Assembly: GCA_036924085.1 (NCBI GenBank)
Contig: JAVGWX010000004.1
Span: 37,081,293-37,145,292 of the forward strand
DNA length: 64,000 nt
Direction of reading: 5' to 3'
Source: Ariolimax columbianus
Lineage: Eukaryota > Mollusca > Gastropoda > Stylommatophora > Arionidae
Position numbers and translations under genes: made by a program. This document shows, piece after piece, positions 1 to 10,241 of the stretch. Each line of letters opens with the position of its first letter. The stretch's first letter is position 1. The notes under the pieces were generated by a model. It saw only the letters and a list, made by a program, of their open reading frames with translations, was not told the origin of the DNA and did no database searches.

Positions 1-584
1 AGAACACTGCTTCTCTTTTGTGCATGCAACTATGACGTCATATTGCTCGTCTGCATCCTGAACCCACCTAATGGAAACTTTTGAAGTCCTTAACAATAAC
101 ACCAATTTATAAGACAATGGTACTGTGTTTCCAGTTTGTATTGCTTAATTTTAAAGTTGTTATTTGAATCCCTCTTACACACATGTATTTACCAAGGAAA
201 CGAAGATAAAATAAAATAAAATTGCGCAAACAACATAAGCTAAGTTAATATCAACATGGCTTCTTCCTAAGGGTTCGATAAAGTCCTGCAGATATGTTTT
301 CGGTCTATAATCGCCAAGTTGGACAGATCAAAACGTATATACAATTATCTTACTGTCGTTTCAATTAATCAATCAATTAAACAATCATGCAATGAATGAA
401 TCAATCAATCAATAACACTGTACCCTATAAAAGAGCAGAGACCTTCAACAAATATTCTTCAAATTTGTCCATTTGCTAATGGTTTCAACTCGCCCTCCAC
501 CACCTTTCACGCATCAGTATTTCAGCTTACGGTTATTACATGTTTTGAGTGAGGAATAGCAGAAGAACATGTTGGCAGTGATAC
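1..584. other. no gene seen; intronic or downstream sequence of the receptor gene
   Basis: AT-rich sequence with a short AATC/AATG-type simple repeat near 361-412. I see no open frame, RNA gene or mobile-element motif. On the minus strand this lies just downstream of the hinge exon, so it should be the next intron of the nuclear receptor gene. The ligand-binding-domain exons are not recognisable here and are presumably beyond the left edge. Confidence 0.6.
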
Positions 585-674
585 CTGAAGTAAGTCGAGA
601 CTCCAGGCTCAGTAGATGAAGCTCACGGTTGTCTTCTGTTTTTTTCAGGTAGGTGTAGCGACCTGTCTTGATGG
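585..674 (-). CDS. nuclear hormone receptor, exon encoding the start of the hinge (C-terminal extension of the DNA-binding domain)
   Basis: This 90-bp exon continues the DNA-binding domain of the receptor encoded further right. It is bounded by an acceptor (TTGTCTCATTGGGTAG, AG at 676-675) and a donor (CTTCAG/GTATCA, GT at 584-583). It starts and ends in phase 1. The last G of the zinc-finger-2 exon plus the first CC here makes an Ala codon, giving the join GMSKA-A-IKTGRYT. In NR1-type receptors the residues after the second finger (T/A-box region) read GMS-(K/R)-x-A-(I/V)-(K/R)-x-GR, so the match supports both the join and the family. The rest is a charged, helical hinge-like stretch ending near ESRLTS. 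It has no stops or frameshifts. A phase 1-1 exon of 90 bp is compatible with skipping, but I see no evidence for that. Confidence 0.85.
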
Positions 675-857
675 CTACCCAATGAGACAAGATCTGCAAC
701 ATTAATCAGCTGCAACTTTTCCATTAAAAAAGCAACTATAATTATGGTATATATTCCAAATGTTTGGGAGAGTTTAACTGAGTGGCATGCTCCTATAGTC
801 ACTTTGTAATGCGCATGCTACGTTTTAATTTCTCCATGAAAAAATATCCGGGACGTG

Positions 858-1062
858 GCTCGTTCCTGGTAGGATTGCTCTTCCAGTTTGATCCAGCTGT
901 AAATGGGTACCTGATGTATGAGTTGGGGAAGGTATAAACAGCAACGAAGGGAACTGGCCACGCCTCCTCCCATAGGCTGCGGATTATTACATGAAGAATT
1001 ATCCTCATCCCCGACGGCAATTGTTGCCAAGGGACTGGCCTTTACCTTTACCTTCACGTTTA
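858..1062 (+). repeat. SINE-like dispersed repeat, partial
   Basis: Contains the phrase CCAGCTGTAAATGGGTACCT, which recurs in similar form near 28768 (CCAGCTGTAAATGGGCA) and 32120 (CCAGCTGTTACTGGGTAC). In the last copy it follows a tRNA-like B box, so this looks like the body of a tRNA-derived SINE. It ends in a short CTTTAC repeat and a poly-C run (about 1063-1080). Strand is assigned from the copy near 32120. Confidence 0.45.
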
Positions 1063-1526
1063 CCCCCCCCCCCCCCCCCCTGACGGGGGTCGCTTGGTCC
1101 CGTGCTTCTCTTCAACTTTCCATTCCCTCTTTAAAGCAGTAAAGTAGTTAATAGGTTCTTTATATCATGCACTTTGTGCCAAATAATTTCTTTCTTCTGA
1201 TTACAGGTCACCATTTCTACTCATAAAATACTTAAGTCTATCACACGACTATGAATATTTTGCAAACCACAAACATTATTCCAAATGATAAACCCAATCT
1301 ATGTATTTTAGTGGAAGAGTGAGGGAAGCAAAGAGAGAAAAGATAGTTTAAACCTAATTTACATGTTGTGAACGACGACTGAGGAGGGCTGCGTGTGCGA
1401 TAGAAAAGCCCAAAAATGCTTCAGAAATAACTAAAGTACATATGTCTTAGCCCAGTCTAACTGCTAAAAGTTCAACTGCAATGATAACCACATGCTCTAA
1501 TTGAAACGACAAAATAAACATGGTTA

Positions 1527-1690
1527 AATATTGTGATAAAGCGACATTTCAATAAAACAAATCGTTGAACTAAACAATGCTAATATTGTGATAAAGCGAC
1601 ATTTCAATAAAACAAATCGTTTAACTAAACAATGCTAATATTGTGATTAAGCGACATTTCAAATACACGAATAGTGGAACTAAACAATTT
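1527..1690. repeat. 55-bp tandem repeat, three copies
   Basis: The phrase AATATTGTGATAAAGCGACA starts at 1527 and 1582, and a close variant at 1637, giving an exact 55-bp period. The third copy is diverged at its end. Intronic to the nuclear receptor gene. Confidence 0.85.
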
Positions 1691-2844
1691 TCTTGTTATT
1701 ATCAATATACAAAAACGTCAGAACATGGTCTTTGTGTTCCATTCAAATACAACGACAAGCTACTGCCCGTTATTCATCTACAGCCGTTACTTACAAGACT
1801 TGCCATAATCTTCTTGGTCACAGATGGAGCATACAAGTTATGTAAACACTTTCAGCGCATTGTGTTATTCTCTGTATTTTTTACAACGTCTCGGCATCTT
1901 TAATTTTGATGCCGCTCTCAAACAACATATATTTCCTTCGCTAATTTGGAAGTACGTTTCAGTGTTTTCTTTTCACAATGTAGTTTACCCATCACTTGCC
2001 TAGAAGGGGATCACTGTGCTCATCTAGTGGAGCCTACAGATATGGAGAACAAATTATACTGTTTATATGTCTTTCCGATCCAGTCAAACGTGTGTGTGTA
2101 CAATTTGTTACTTCCTCAGAGAATTGGTATCTGAATTAGTACTGACTTGTACACAGTCTGAATAGTTGTCATTTGATCTACTCCATGCGATAATGAGTCT
2201 TATATCAAACTGTGGACTGTGTCTTTGAAACATTTGTCTCATACGTTTTTCTATGTTTTTGTATTTTACTATCCGCATATTTCAGCATTAATGGGTTTTT
2301 TTCTGATTGTCCTTACATTTCTGTGTTCTCCCTTCTCGCAATTCTATGCGATTTTCATGCCGGAATAGGTCATTATAATTTGTTTTGGCGGCAAAGGCCC
2401 GTCACGTCAATCGTCTGGCCACGACTGAGAGCCGATCACGAAGTGTATAGGTCAGATGAGGTGCGGACGATTTGTCGTAGCCAAGTGTTGTGTGGGCGAA
2501 TCCAGGGAGAGAGGCTTACATGTAGGACAAGGTTTTCCAACAACCATGATTTCGACAATCATGCACGATATCTGGGGAGTATGGACATCATGCGACAAAC
2601 AGGCCACGCAATCAAAAATAGAGAAACGGCGACGGCCCATACAAAACAATATAAATGAGATGTAGTTGACAGACGACCTCAGTGTTGGTGTCCAAGTGAT
2701 ACCATTGAATTCAAAGAACTCGTATCTGACTGCGCATATCAAGGCTTCATGGCTCTTTTGGTCTCATTGCAAGACAGTCCAATTTTCGGAGTAATATAAA
2801 AGAACTAGAATGATGCCGGATTTATAAAGACGTAGTTTGGTTTC
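1691..2844. other. intronic sequence without recognised features
   Basis: Open frames here (for example 2212-2658 +) have no recognisable motif, and neighbouring frames are as open. I see nothing that supports an exon or a mobile element. Confidence 0.5.
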
Positions 2845-3210
2845 CAGGGAGGATATCCGCTGGGACAAGACTCTGAGCAGGGAGGGCATCTGCTAGGACA
2901 AGAGTCTGAGCAGGGAGGACATCTGCTGGGACAAGACTCTGAGCAAGGGAGGACATCTGCTGGGACAAGACTCTGAGCAGGGAGGACATCTGCTGGGACA
3001 AGACTGAGCAGGGAGGACATCTGCTGGGACAAGACTCTGAGCAGGGAGGACATCTGCTGGGACAAGACTCTGAGCAGGGAGGACATCTGCTGGGACAAGA
3101 CTCTGAGCAGGGAGGACATCTGCTGGGACAAGACTCTGAGCAGGGAGGACATCTGCTGGGACAAGACTCTGAGCAGGGAGGGCATCTGCTGGGACAAGAC
3201 TCTGAGCAGG
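2845..3210. repeat. 33-bp minisatellite, left part (interrupted by an LTR retroelement)
   Basis: About 11 units of 33 bp containing CAGGGAGGACATCTGCTGGG followed by ACAAGACTCTGAG; one unit is 30 bp (lacks CTC). The array stops at the retroelement's left LTR (3211) and resumes at 8676, directly after the right LTR. It lies in the receptor intron. Confidence 0.9.
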
Positions 3211-4180
3211 TGTAACAGCTCCCGCCGGAGCAAGGAGAGTTTAGGACAGGGGTTATGTGGTTGCTGATAACAAAGGTACCTGAATGCGTGTCAAGGTCAC
3301 TCACCGTCTCAACAAAGGAGTACAGAGTTGGGGCAAAGAATGTGGACAGGTAGGAGCTGACCACTGGTCTTCCGATTTGGGTAGGGAGAGAATGATTCAC
3401 AGACGGATTGGCAGCGGGGCTTGCTGCGAGAGAATCAGTGACATGTGTGCAAATTGTTTCGTTCCAATAACACTGAATATAGCCACCCTCTGAGATCCAT
3501 TGGTCAAGCTCTGACTTTGCTTGAGTGTATATAACTCGAGACAAAGTTTAGCTCATGAGGCTGGATGAAGAGGAGGGATAGAGAGATGAGAGCGAGAGAG
3601 AGAGAGAGAGAGACTGAATTTAGATAGTATGTTTAGCTCACCGACTTAGATAGAGGAGCAATTGATAGACTGTTGCACGAATGTTAGGGATAGAACAGGA
3701 TCGCTCAATTAGGTGTGTGAGTTTTGTATTAAGTGATAATCTGAACGTCGTGTTGTAAGCAGGACACAATGTAAACGAGGTATGCCCAGATCGCCCGCCT
3801 GAGGGGATTTGAGTGAGGAAGAGTATTTGATAAGGTGTGTTGAGGACGCAGTTAAGGCGAGGTGTGTATGATGTAATTCCAAGGCAATAGAACTGGGTTT
3901 AGATAGTTGGGAATTCCATCAGTAGCTTAATGCTAAAAATTTCCGCTTTATTTAATATTTATATTAACTTATATATAACATAGGAATAATTAGTTAAGAT
4001 GATATGTATTGTATTGTGTTTGTAATTCAACTGCTCATTTTTATGATATGAATATTATGTAATAAATATGCCATCTGATGTGTGCTATATTATTTGAAGT
4101 GTGTGGTCATGATGATATAGATGAGTGTGAGAATGTTCTGAGTTAGAATAATGGCCAGGCAAACAGTGGGGTCTGTTACA
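3211..4180 (+). repeat. 5' LTR of the retroelement
   Basis: 970 bp, nearly identical to 7696-8675 apart from scattered substitutions and a shorter GA run (about 3590-3612). Ends are the inverted TGTAACA/TGTTACA. An AATAAA (about 4061) could serve as polyadenylation signal, and TATATAA lies near 3971. A short frame at 3284-3493 recurs in the other LTR, so it is not an independent gene. Confidence 0.9.
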
Positions 4181-4191
4181 CATTATTATTT

Positions 4192-4208
4192 TGGTGCCGT
4201 GACCAGGA
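4192..4208 (+). other. primer-binding site of the LTR retroelement
   Basis: TGGTGCCGTGACCAGGA starts 11 bases after the 5' LTR. PBSs start with TGG because they pair with the CCA end of a tRNA. I do not name the tRNA. Confidence 0.7.
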
Positions 4209-4433
4209 TTGTCGTGGTAGTTTTATAAATATAGTGCGTTTGTAGCTACATATCTTTATTTGCCTGTTTAACACAAGTGTCGCAGTTATATATAACTTTG
4301 TGTGTAGTTAGGAATAGAGGAGTAGCTAGCGGTTAGAGTGTTAGTTACCATAGAGAGTTTTTCCTATCATCTGACCGGTAAGTGTTGACATTTTTTATCC
4401 ATTCTTTCACTACTGACAAGACTTTGTGCATAC

Positions 4434-5780
4434 TTGACATTCTTGTACAACATTTTTTTTTGTTGGAGGGGAGGGGGGGGGGGGGGGGGGGGGGGGGTAG
4501 GCAGACTGTTTTTTCAACATGTCGAGGTTAAACAATGTTATCATTGTCTTGCTTTTGGACATTTGTCTATCGGATGCCCAATTATTTTTTGGAATACGAG
4601 GAGAAGAGGACTTTTTGTCTAAAACAAGCCTTTTATGGCACTAGCTACAGTCAAAATGATGAGCGATAAGTTGGACGACAAAAGTCAACTACAAAACCAG
4701 CTAAGAGAACTAACAAACAGAGTTGTTCTGCTGGAAGGACAGGAAAAAGACCTCCGTTGGAAGCTGCGACAGCTGTTGCAACAATTTGAAAACAGAGCGT
4801 CCAAACCAGCTAGGAAGGATAGAAGAAATAAACAAATGACAGAAGTCAACATGGCCCAGTATTTTTGAAAGGGACAGAGGGGGAGGAAGTTCAACCAACT
4901 TCTACATTCCGATCCGTGGAGGGACGGAGGTGGAAATCTCAGGGTGGAAGTGTGTAGACGGCTGAATAGAGGTGGCAAAAAGGGGAGGAGTTTGCAGGAA
5001 GAGCGTGTTACGTCAGTTAACTCGGTCAGGCCGGATGAAAAGGGCCAAGTTTACCAGGAGCTTGTGGTCAAGCCTGGTAGAACATTAGTTGAAGTCGACG
5101 AAGAATCGAACAAGGGAACAGATGAAGATTGGTCAGATGAAGAGGAAAGGAGAGGAGGAGGAATGGTGGCAGGGCCAGCTATGCTTTTGTACCCACCCAC
5201 GCCAGATCCTAGGCATGCGGGAGAAGTGGTCGAACAGACCAAAGGCAGAGACAAACCTTCGGCCACCAAGGAAGGAAGTGGGAATGACGCACAGTTGGAG
5301 TGCGAAACGGACGCACCGTGTAAGACCACTCGTCTAGCCAAAAAGAGAGGAACAGAGTTTCTAAGGAAAACGAAGAAAAGGGGAAGACAGATTAGACCCA
5401 GCCAGGACAGCAAACCAGTTATCGAAGCAAAGATGAAAAGATCTCAGTTAGAGATAAGCCAACGGTCAAACGAACAGTGGGAAACGTCTTTCCCACAAAT
5501 ATTGAATACAGATGGACGAAAGGCCGTAGTAGCGGCCGATGTAAGTGTATGTAACACCACCAGGGAACCGGTGGATATGAACCAAATAACTGTGAAACAA
5601 ACAGACCAGATGATGGGCGTTTTACAGGATGAAATCGACCAGCAATCAGAGACATTCGATGGAGCAGTGCAAAGTCCGTCTGAAGTAAGCATTAGTGCTA
5701 AGGCACGGTTGATAGTAGGCTTAATGGCGCTAGTCAAAAACATGGAAACATTACCTCAATTCAGAAATGGAATTAGGTAG
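4434..5780 (+). pseudogene. gag-like reading frame with CCHC zinc knuckle, broken by in-frame stops
   Basis: Three open stretches, 4434-4622, 4635-4868 and 4944-5780, share one frame and are separated only by stop codons (ends 4622 and 4868) with coding-looking sequence between. A perfect C-X2-C-X4-H-X4-C knuckle (CYHCLAFGHLSIGC) is at 4536-4577, as in retroelement nucleocapsids. The second stretch is a predicted coiled coil (Leu/Gln/Arg heptad-like, 4680-4800). The last 278 codons are very charged, with acidic and basic clusters, and match no domain I know. An upstream poly-G run (about 4460-4497) makes the true start uncertain. A knuckle before the coiled coil, rather than at the end of gag, is odd and may reflect rearrangement. 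Confidence 0.55.
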
Positions 5781-7477
5781 AGTCGTATAACACTTACATA
5801 CATGGTAGTGACAGATGTAGGGCTATCATGTGATACTCGAGTTAATGTATGCATTTGCATAAATTTGTTTCCTCTACCGTTATCCTTGGGAAACGGAGAT
5901 TTGAATAATTAGGAGAATTATGGGGTAAGGTAAAAATTTAGGAATGACCAGATGTTAACAATTCCTTTGAAGTCGTTGTCTAAAGTACACGCCAGACAAT
6001 AAGCGCGACGGTCAGTCTGAAGTTAGACTGACCGAGATCAAAGGGATATTTCCGACCAGAGAAACGGACAGGAGACGGACAATAGGCGCAGGGTAGCTGG
6101 ATACGCCAGGTACTGATTACGTCAACAAAGGGTAACGTGAACGTTATGTTTCGGTCAAGTCTGACCAGGTGGCTTTTGATGTGGGGAGTTTGGGGAAACT
6201 GCGATCAATTAGTTAGATCACAATACTGAGTTTTGGTTCTCCATGACAAAGACCGCTAGCAGTTAACGGGGCTATCCAACTTTAACAGACTGCACCTGGA
6301 CAAGTTAGGGATTACAGCATTACGTAATTCAACACCGGAACGGTTTTTGACTCATACATAGTTAGCAGTCGCTTAGTATCTGCTGAAAGGGGCATTAACA
6401 GCTGCTGATATGTGGGGCACAAGCAGGAGTGAAAGGTGGATGGCACTGGTCATGTTTATGTGTGCCAATATTTTGACATTTATAATTTGTTTGGTTTGAC
6501 AATGGTATGACTTGTATTTTTTAAAATTGTTTGTTTGGTCGACCTTGCATGTCTTGCATTTTTTACTGAAATATTGATATCATGAGTATGCGTGCAAACA
6601 TTTTGACATTTGTATTTGGTTTTGGGTCTGACATTGTATGCATTGCATGTTTATTGGCTTGTATGTTTCGACATTGTATGCATTGTTTTTTTCTTTAATT
6701 TGCTGTTGTTTTGTTGTATAAAGATGGTTACAGATTTGAAACAGTTATCTAGATACTGATCTACAGAGAAGTGTATCTCATCCAGATTGTAGGCCTCCAC
6801 AAACAGAGGTTACCACGAGTTCTAGAACAAGAACTAGCATGTGAGACACTCAGCTGGCTGACTTAATTAGAGATGCGTCATAACAGACATATTGACTTGT
6901 GTGTATATTTTATCACATGTATGTGGAGTCTTTGCAGAGAAGACTACGTTGATCAGAATTTGTAATATTGACTATGGCACATGTTGTCAAAAATCGTTTT
7001 TGTGGGAAACATAAACAATCTTGCTGTTTTCTTTGAGAAGGGATAGCTGTCAAGAGAGACAGTGATAACTAGCCCGAGGATAACCCACGTAAATTCGTGG
7101 CCTCACAGAAGTTAGTACAAAGAGAGACGTCGGCCATGGACCGTAAGGAGTGGTGTGTAATGAGACCGCCTGGAGAAAATTGACCTGAACTGATCGAGTG
7201 TAACAATGAAGGGTCGTTTCCTTAGAAGGAATCACGGGATACAGGGCCAAGTATGTTGACCTCAATGAGTAAGGAGAATTCCTTAAAGTGTTTCTGTTTT
7301 GATGAGCTAAAGGTCCTGCAGGGACAGAATTTGGTGTGTTTGACTGAAAAACGATTTAAAAGTGGTGGCTTGTGTTGTAAAAACGACCAGCCACAGTGTT
7401 TTTCTTCTGCTTATATTGATTATGTATGTATTACAAAAAGTTTATAGGTATCAAATGACATGTCTTTTATGCATGTA
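5781..7477 (+). other. interior of the retroelement without coding signal
   Basis: No long plus-strand frame and no RT, RNase H or integrase motif seen. T/G-rich stretches near 6470-6720 repeat words such as TTTTGACATTT and TGTATGCATTG loosely. This is where pol would be expected. Confidence 0.6.
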
Positions 7478-7640
7478 CGATGTGAGTGAAGTTGTAAACA
7501 GGAGGGGTGTTTACATTATGGATAGTGGAGACGAAAATGGTGTAACATTGTTTTGTTTATTATGCAGGTACAATTGGAGTGGAGTTGTAAACAGGAGTAG
7601 TGCTTACATTTTGGATAGCGGAGACGAACATGGTGGTCAT
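7478..7640 (+). repeat. 94-bp tandem duplication near the 3' end of the retroelement interior
   Basis: A stretch containing GTTGTAAACAGGAG and ATAG(T/C)GGAGACGAA occurs near 7490-7540 and again near 7583-7633, with third-position-like differences. Both copies sit in one open frame (7362-7682), whose product repeats VVNR and DSGDE motifs. Confidence 0.7.
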
Positions 7641-7683
7641 TTGACAGATGAAAAAAATGACCATCCATGTTTCGGTCTGTAGT

Positions 7684-7695
7684 TTAGGGAGGTAA
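7684..7695 (+). other. polypurine tract of the LTR retroelement
   Basis: TTAGGGAGGTAA lies directly before the right LTR start (TGTAACAG at 7696). It is short and only mostly purine, but it is in the required place for plus-strand priming. Confidence 0.6.
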
Positions 7696-8072
7696 TGTAA
7701 CAGTTCCCACCGGAACAAAGGGAGTTTAGGACAGGGGTTATGTGGTTGCTGATAACAAAGGTACCTGAATGCATGTCAAAGTCACTCACCGTCTCAACAA
7801 AGGAGAACAGAGTTGGGGGCAAAGAATGTGGACAGGTAGGAGCTGACCACTGGCCTTCCGATTTGGGTAGGGAGAGAATGATTGACATACGGATTGGCAG
7901 CGGGGCTTGCTGCGAGAGAATGAGTGACAGGTGTGCAAAGTGTTTCGTTCCAATAACACTGAATATAGCCACCTCCTGAGATCCATTGGTCAAGCTCTGA
8001 ATTTGCTTGTATATAATTCGAGACAAAATTTAGCTCATGAGGCTGAATGAAGAGGAGGGATAGAGAGATGAG

Positions 8073-8108
<36 letters not shown>

Positions 8109-8675
8109 TGAATTTAGATAGTATGTTTAGCTCATCGACTTAGATAGAGGAGCAATTGATAGACTGTTGCACGAATGTTAGGGATAAAACAGGATCGCTC
8201 AAGTAGGTGTGTGAGTTTTGTATTAAGTGATAATCTGAACGTTGTGTTGTAAACAGGACACAATGTAAACGAGGTATGCCCAGATCGCCCGCCTGAGGGG
8301 ATTTGAGTGAGGAAGAGTATTTGATAAGGTGTGTTGAGGACGCAGTTAAGACGAGGTGTGTATGATGTAATTCCAAGGCAATAGAACTAGGTTTAGATAG
8401 TTGGGAATTCCATCAGTAGCTTAATGCTTAAAATTTCCGCTTTATTTAATATTTATATTAACTTATATATAACATAGGAATAATTAGTTAAGATGATATG
8501 TATTGAATTGTGTTTGTAATTCCACTGCTCATTTTTATGATATGAATATTATGTAATAAATATGCCATCTGATGTGTGCTATATTATTTGAATTGTGTGG
8601 TCATGATTATGTGGATGAGTGTGAGAATGTTCTGAGTTAGAATAATGGCCAGGGCAAACAGTGGGTTCTGTTACT
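7696..8675 (+). repeat. 3' LTR of the retroelement
   Basis: 980 bp. Copies the left LTR closely, but the GA run (about 8070-8104) is longer and the last base is T rather than A. It is followed by target-duplication CAGG and then the resumed 33-bp minisatellite. Confidence 0.9.
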
Positions 8676-8841
8676 CAGGGAGGGCATCTGCTGGGACAAG
8701 ACTGAGCATGGAGGGCATCTGCTGGGACAAGACTCTGAGCATGGAGGGCATCTGCCGGGACAAGACTGAGCATGGAGGGCATCTGCCGGGACAAGAGTCT
8801 GAGCAGAGAGGGCTTCTGCTGGGACACGACTCTGAGCAGGA
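8676..8841. repeat. 33-bp minisatellite, right part
   Basis: About five units of 30 or 33 bp with CAGGGAGGGCATCTGCTGGG and CATGGAGGGCATCTGC variants, continuing the array at 2845-3210 on the far side of the LTR retroelement. Units here are more diverged (CATGGAGG, CCGGG) than in the left part. Confidence 0.85.
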
Positions 8842-8909
8842 AGTTCATAGACGAGGCTGTCATACCTATCCTTCAGACAATGTCAGGACTCATAAGTCCC
8901 TTTGATCAC

Positions 8910-9128
8910 CTGGAACGATCAGCGGCACATCTGAGTTTAGGTGAAAATCGAAATCCAAGGTTTTGGGGTGAGTCAGCCTGCGACGGGAAACCCTGTTAAC
9001 ATTAGCCACATGGGCTCTATCGAGGACTTCATCTACATAGTCAGCACACAGACCTCTGATGTCGAGATCTGCATTATTATATTTCCTCAATTCTTTTGAA
9101 AGTGTGGAGGACACAAGTTCACCAGTCC
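8910..9128 (-). CDS. candidate coding exon in the receptor intron (possible cassette exon)
   Basis: On the minus strand an acceptor-like TTGTTTCTAACAG (AG at 9130-9129) and a donor-like TTCCAG/GTGATC (GT at 8909-8908) frame 219 bp with one open reading frame. Both ends are phase 1, the same phase as the receptor intron that contains it, so inclusion would keep the receptor frame and insert 73 codons between the second finger and the hinge. The product starts TGELVSSTLSKELRKYNNAD and is mixed charged/hydrophobic, like a folded helical protein. I recognise no family. The frame has no ATG, which fits an internal exon. It could instead be a relic of another gene or chance. Confidence 0.4.
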
Positions 9129-9528
9129 CTGTTAGAAACAATATCTGAATTCCATTGTAGGTAAATGATGTATTTCAGCCGCTTGATGAGAATGTACTCT
9201 CGATAAAATTTTCTCCCAAATTTGTAAACACATCTTTAAACCATTAATTTGTTTAATGGTATGGGTGGAACTGAATTCAATCTGTAAATAATTTGTGGAT
9301 GAATAAAAAGAATGGCTTAAATGAAGTTATAATTAAGGAAAGCAGCACACGAGGTCGTCAACACATAACGCTCTTTATCATGGACTCGATAAAACACATA
9401 CATTTCAGCTAAGCCAGTGAACTAGGTTAAATAAATAGTACTATACAGTAAAAGTCGAAAACTACCATCTACAAATGTATCATGTCGTCATTGAGAATGG
9501 AAGCTAACGTCTGGTCAGAAAAAAACAT

Positions 9529-9754
9529 ACTGATCAGACATGTTAGTCAGGGTCAGGCATAATATAATGATCAGACATTTTAGTTAGGGTCAGACAAAAT
9601 ATACTGATCAGACATGTTAGTCAGGATCAGGCAAAATATACTGATCAAACATTTTAGTTAGGGTCAGGCAAAATATACTGATCAGACATGTTAGTCAGGA
9701 TCAGGCAAAATACACTGCTCAAACATTTTAGTTAGGGTCAGGCAAAATATACTA
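9529..9754. repeat. 37-bp tandem repeat with dimeric structure
   Basis: About six units with GATCAGACATGTTAGTCAGG alternating with GATCA(A/G)ACATTTTAGTTAGG, each followed by (A/G)TCAGGCAAAATATACT. The alternation makes a 74-bp dimer repeated about three times. It lies in the receptor intron. Confidence 0.8.
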
Positions 9755-9774
9755 CCCAGCACCCCCACCTCGAC

Positions 9775-10015
9775 TTCCTCGTCAGCCAGGAAACTGACTG
9801 TTCTCCTTACTAGCCGGGCTTACGAAGTGGAGGATCGACACAAGATCCTCGTAGTAGCGAGTGACACGCAGATGAAGCCAAACATTTAACAACCCACTGC
9901 AGCACCCAGATACATCCTCATCAGCATGCTGGGAATGTGAGGAAAGCTGCTGTAATGCCCCCCTCCCCCCAACCCCTTTTCAGGTCCCATAAAAGAGTAA
10001 ACTTACTCTACCTTT
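9775..10015 (+). repeat. dispersed SINE-like element, copy 1
   Basis: Shares a block with four other places (32600-32830 on minus, 35690-36025, 46870-47105, 62090-62395). It runs from TGTTCTCC through GATCGACACAAGATCCTCGT, AGTGACACGCAGATGAAGCC and GGAATGTGAGGAAAGCT to AAAAGAGTAAACTTACTCT. It ends only about 75 bp from the exon donor at 10090. Confidence 0.75.
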
Positions 10016-10090
10016 TATGTTATAGAATACAATTACTTGGTCCTTTCCTGAAACCATAACTTTACTTTATCATGAAAGAAATAGTCTTAC

Positions 10091-10241
10091 CCGCTTTGGA
10101 CATCCCAGCACGAAGACACTTTTGATATCGACAGAACTGGCACGACTTTCTCTTCCCTGGCTTGTACTGACAGTAACCAGAGGTACGATTGGCACGGCAT
10201 TGGTACTCTTGGTATCGGATCAAACTCCGATGGAAAAATCC
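10091..10241 (-). CDS. nuclear hormone receptor, exon encoding zinc finger 2 of the DNA-binding domain
   Basis: 151 bp, acceptor TTCTCAATTCCTAG (AG 10243-10242) and donor AAAGCGG/GTAAGA. It reads GFFHRS (end of the P-box helix), then a C4 finger, then RYQKCLRAGMSKA. Numbering from Met 19332, the zinc ligands are C51, C60, C70 and C73, and the helix after C73 carries the family hallmark CR-(Y/F)-x-KC-L-x-x-GM. The exon starts in phase 0 right after CEACK and ends in phase 1, a common intron position in receptor genes. C51 to C60 spacing is eight residues, against five in classical receptors, so the D-box is three residues longer. The role is DNA binding and receptor dimerisation in the nucleus. 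Intact. Confidence 0.94.

Larger units (their letters stand above)
3211..8675 (+). mobile_element. LTR retroelement, about 5.5 kb, apparently lacking pol (non-autonomous or decayed)
   Basis: Two long direct repeats (3211-4180 and 7696-8675) both begin TGTAACAG; the left ends TGTTACA and the right TGTTACT. The 4-bp flanks are identical (CAGG at 3207-3210 and 8676-8679), as for an integrase-made target duplication. A primer-binding-like TGGTGCCGTGACCAGGA starts 11 bases after the left LTR, and a purine-rich tract precedes the right LTR. The 3.5 kb interior has one broken gag-like frame with a CCHC knuckle. I find no reverse transcriptase, integrase or protease motif, and from 5781 to about 7250 no sizeable plus-strand frame. 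It is antisense to the receptor gene. Such LTR pairs with an empty interior resemble LARD-type elements; deletion of pol from an ordinary element is the alternative. Superfamily is not assigned. Confidence 0.88.

Noticed and set aside
2212..2658. 148-codon frame on plus strand
   Set aside because: Phe/Cys-rich start and Arg-rich end with no homology I recognise; an overlapping minus frame is equally open.
3284..3493. 69-codon frame in the left LTR as a gene
   Set aside because: The same frame occurs in the right LTR (7740-7979), so it is part of the LTR, not an independent gene.
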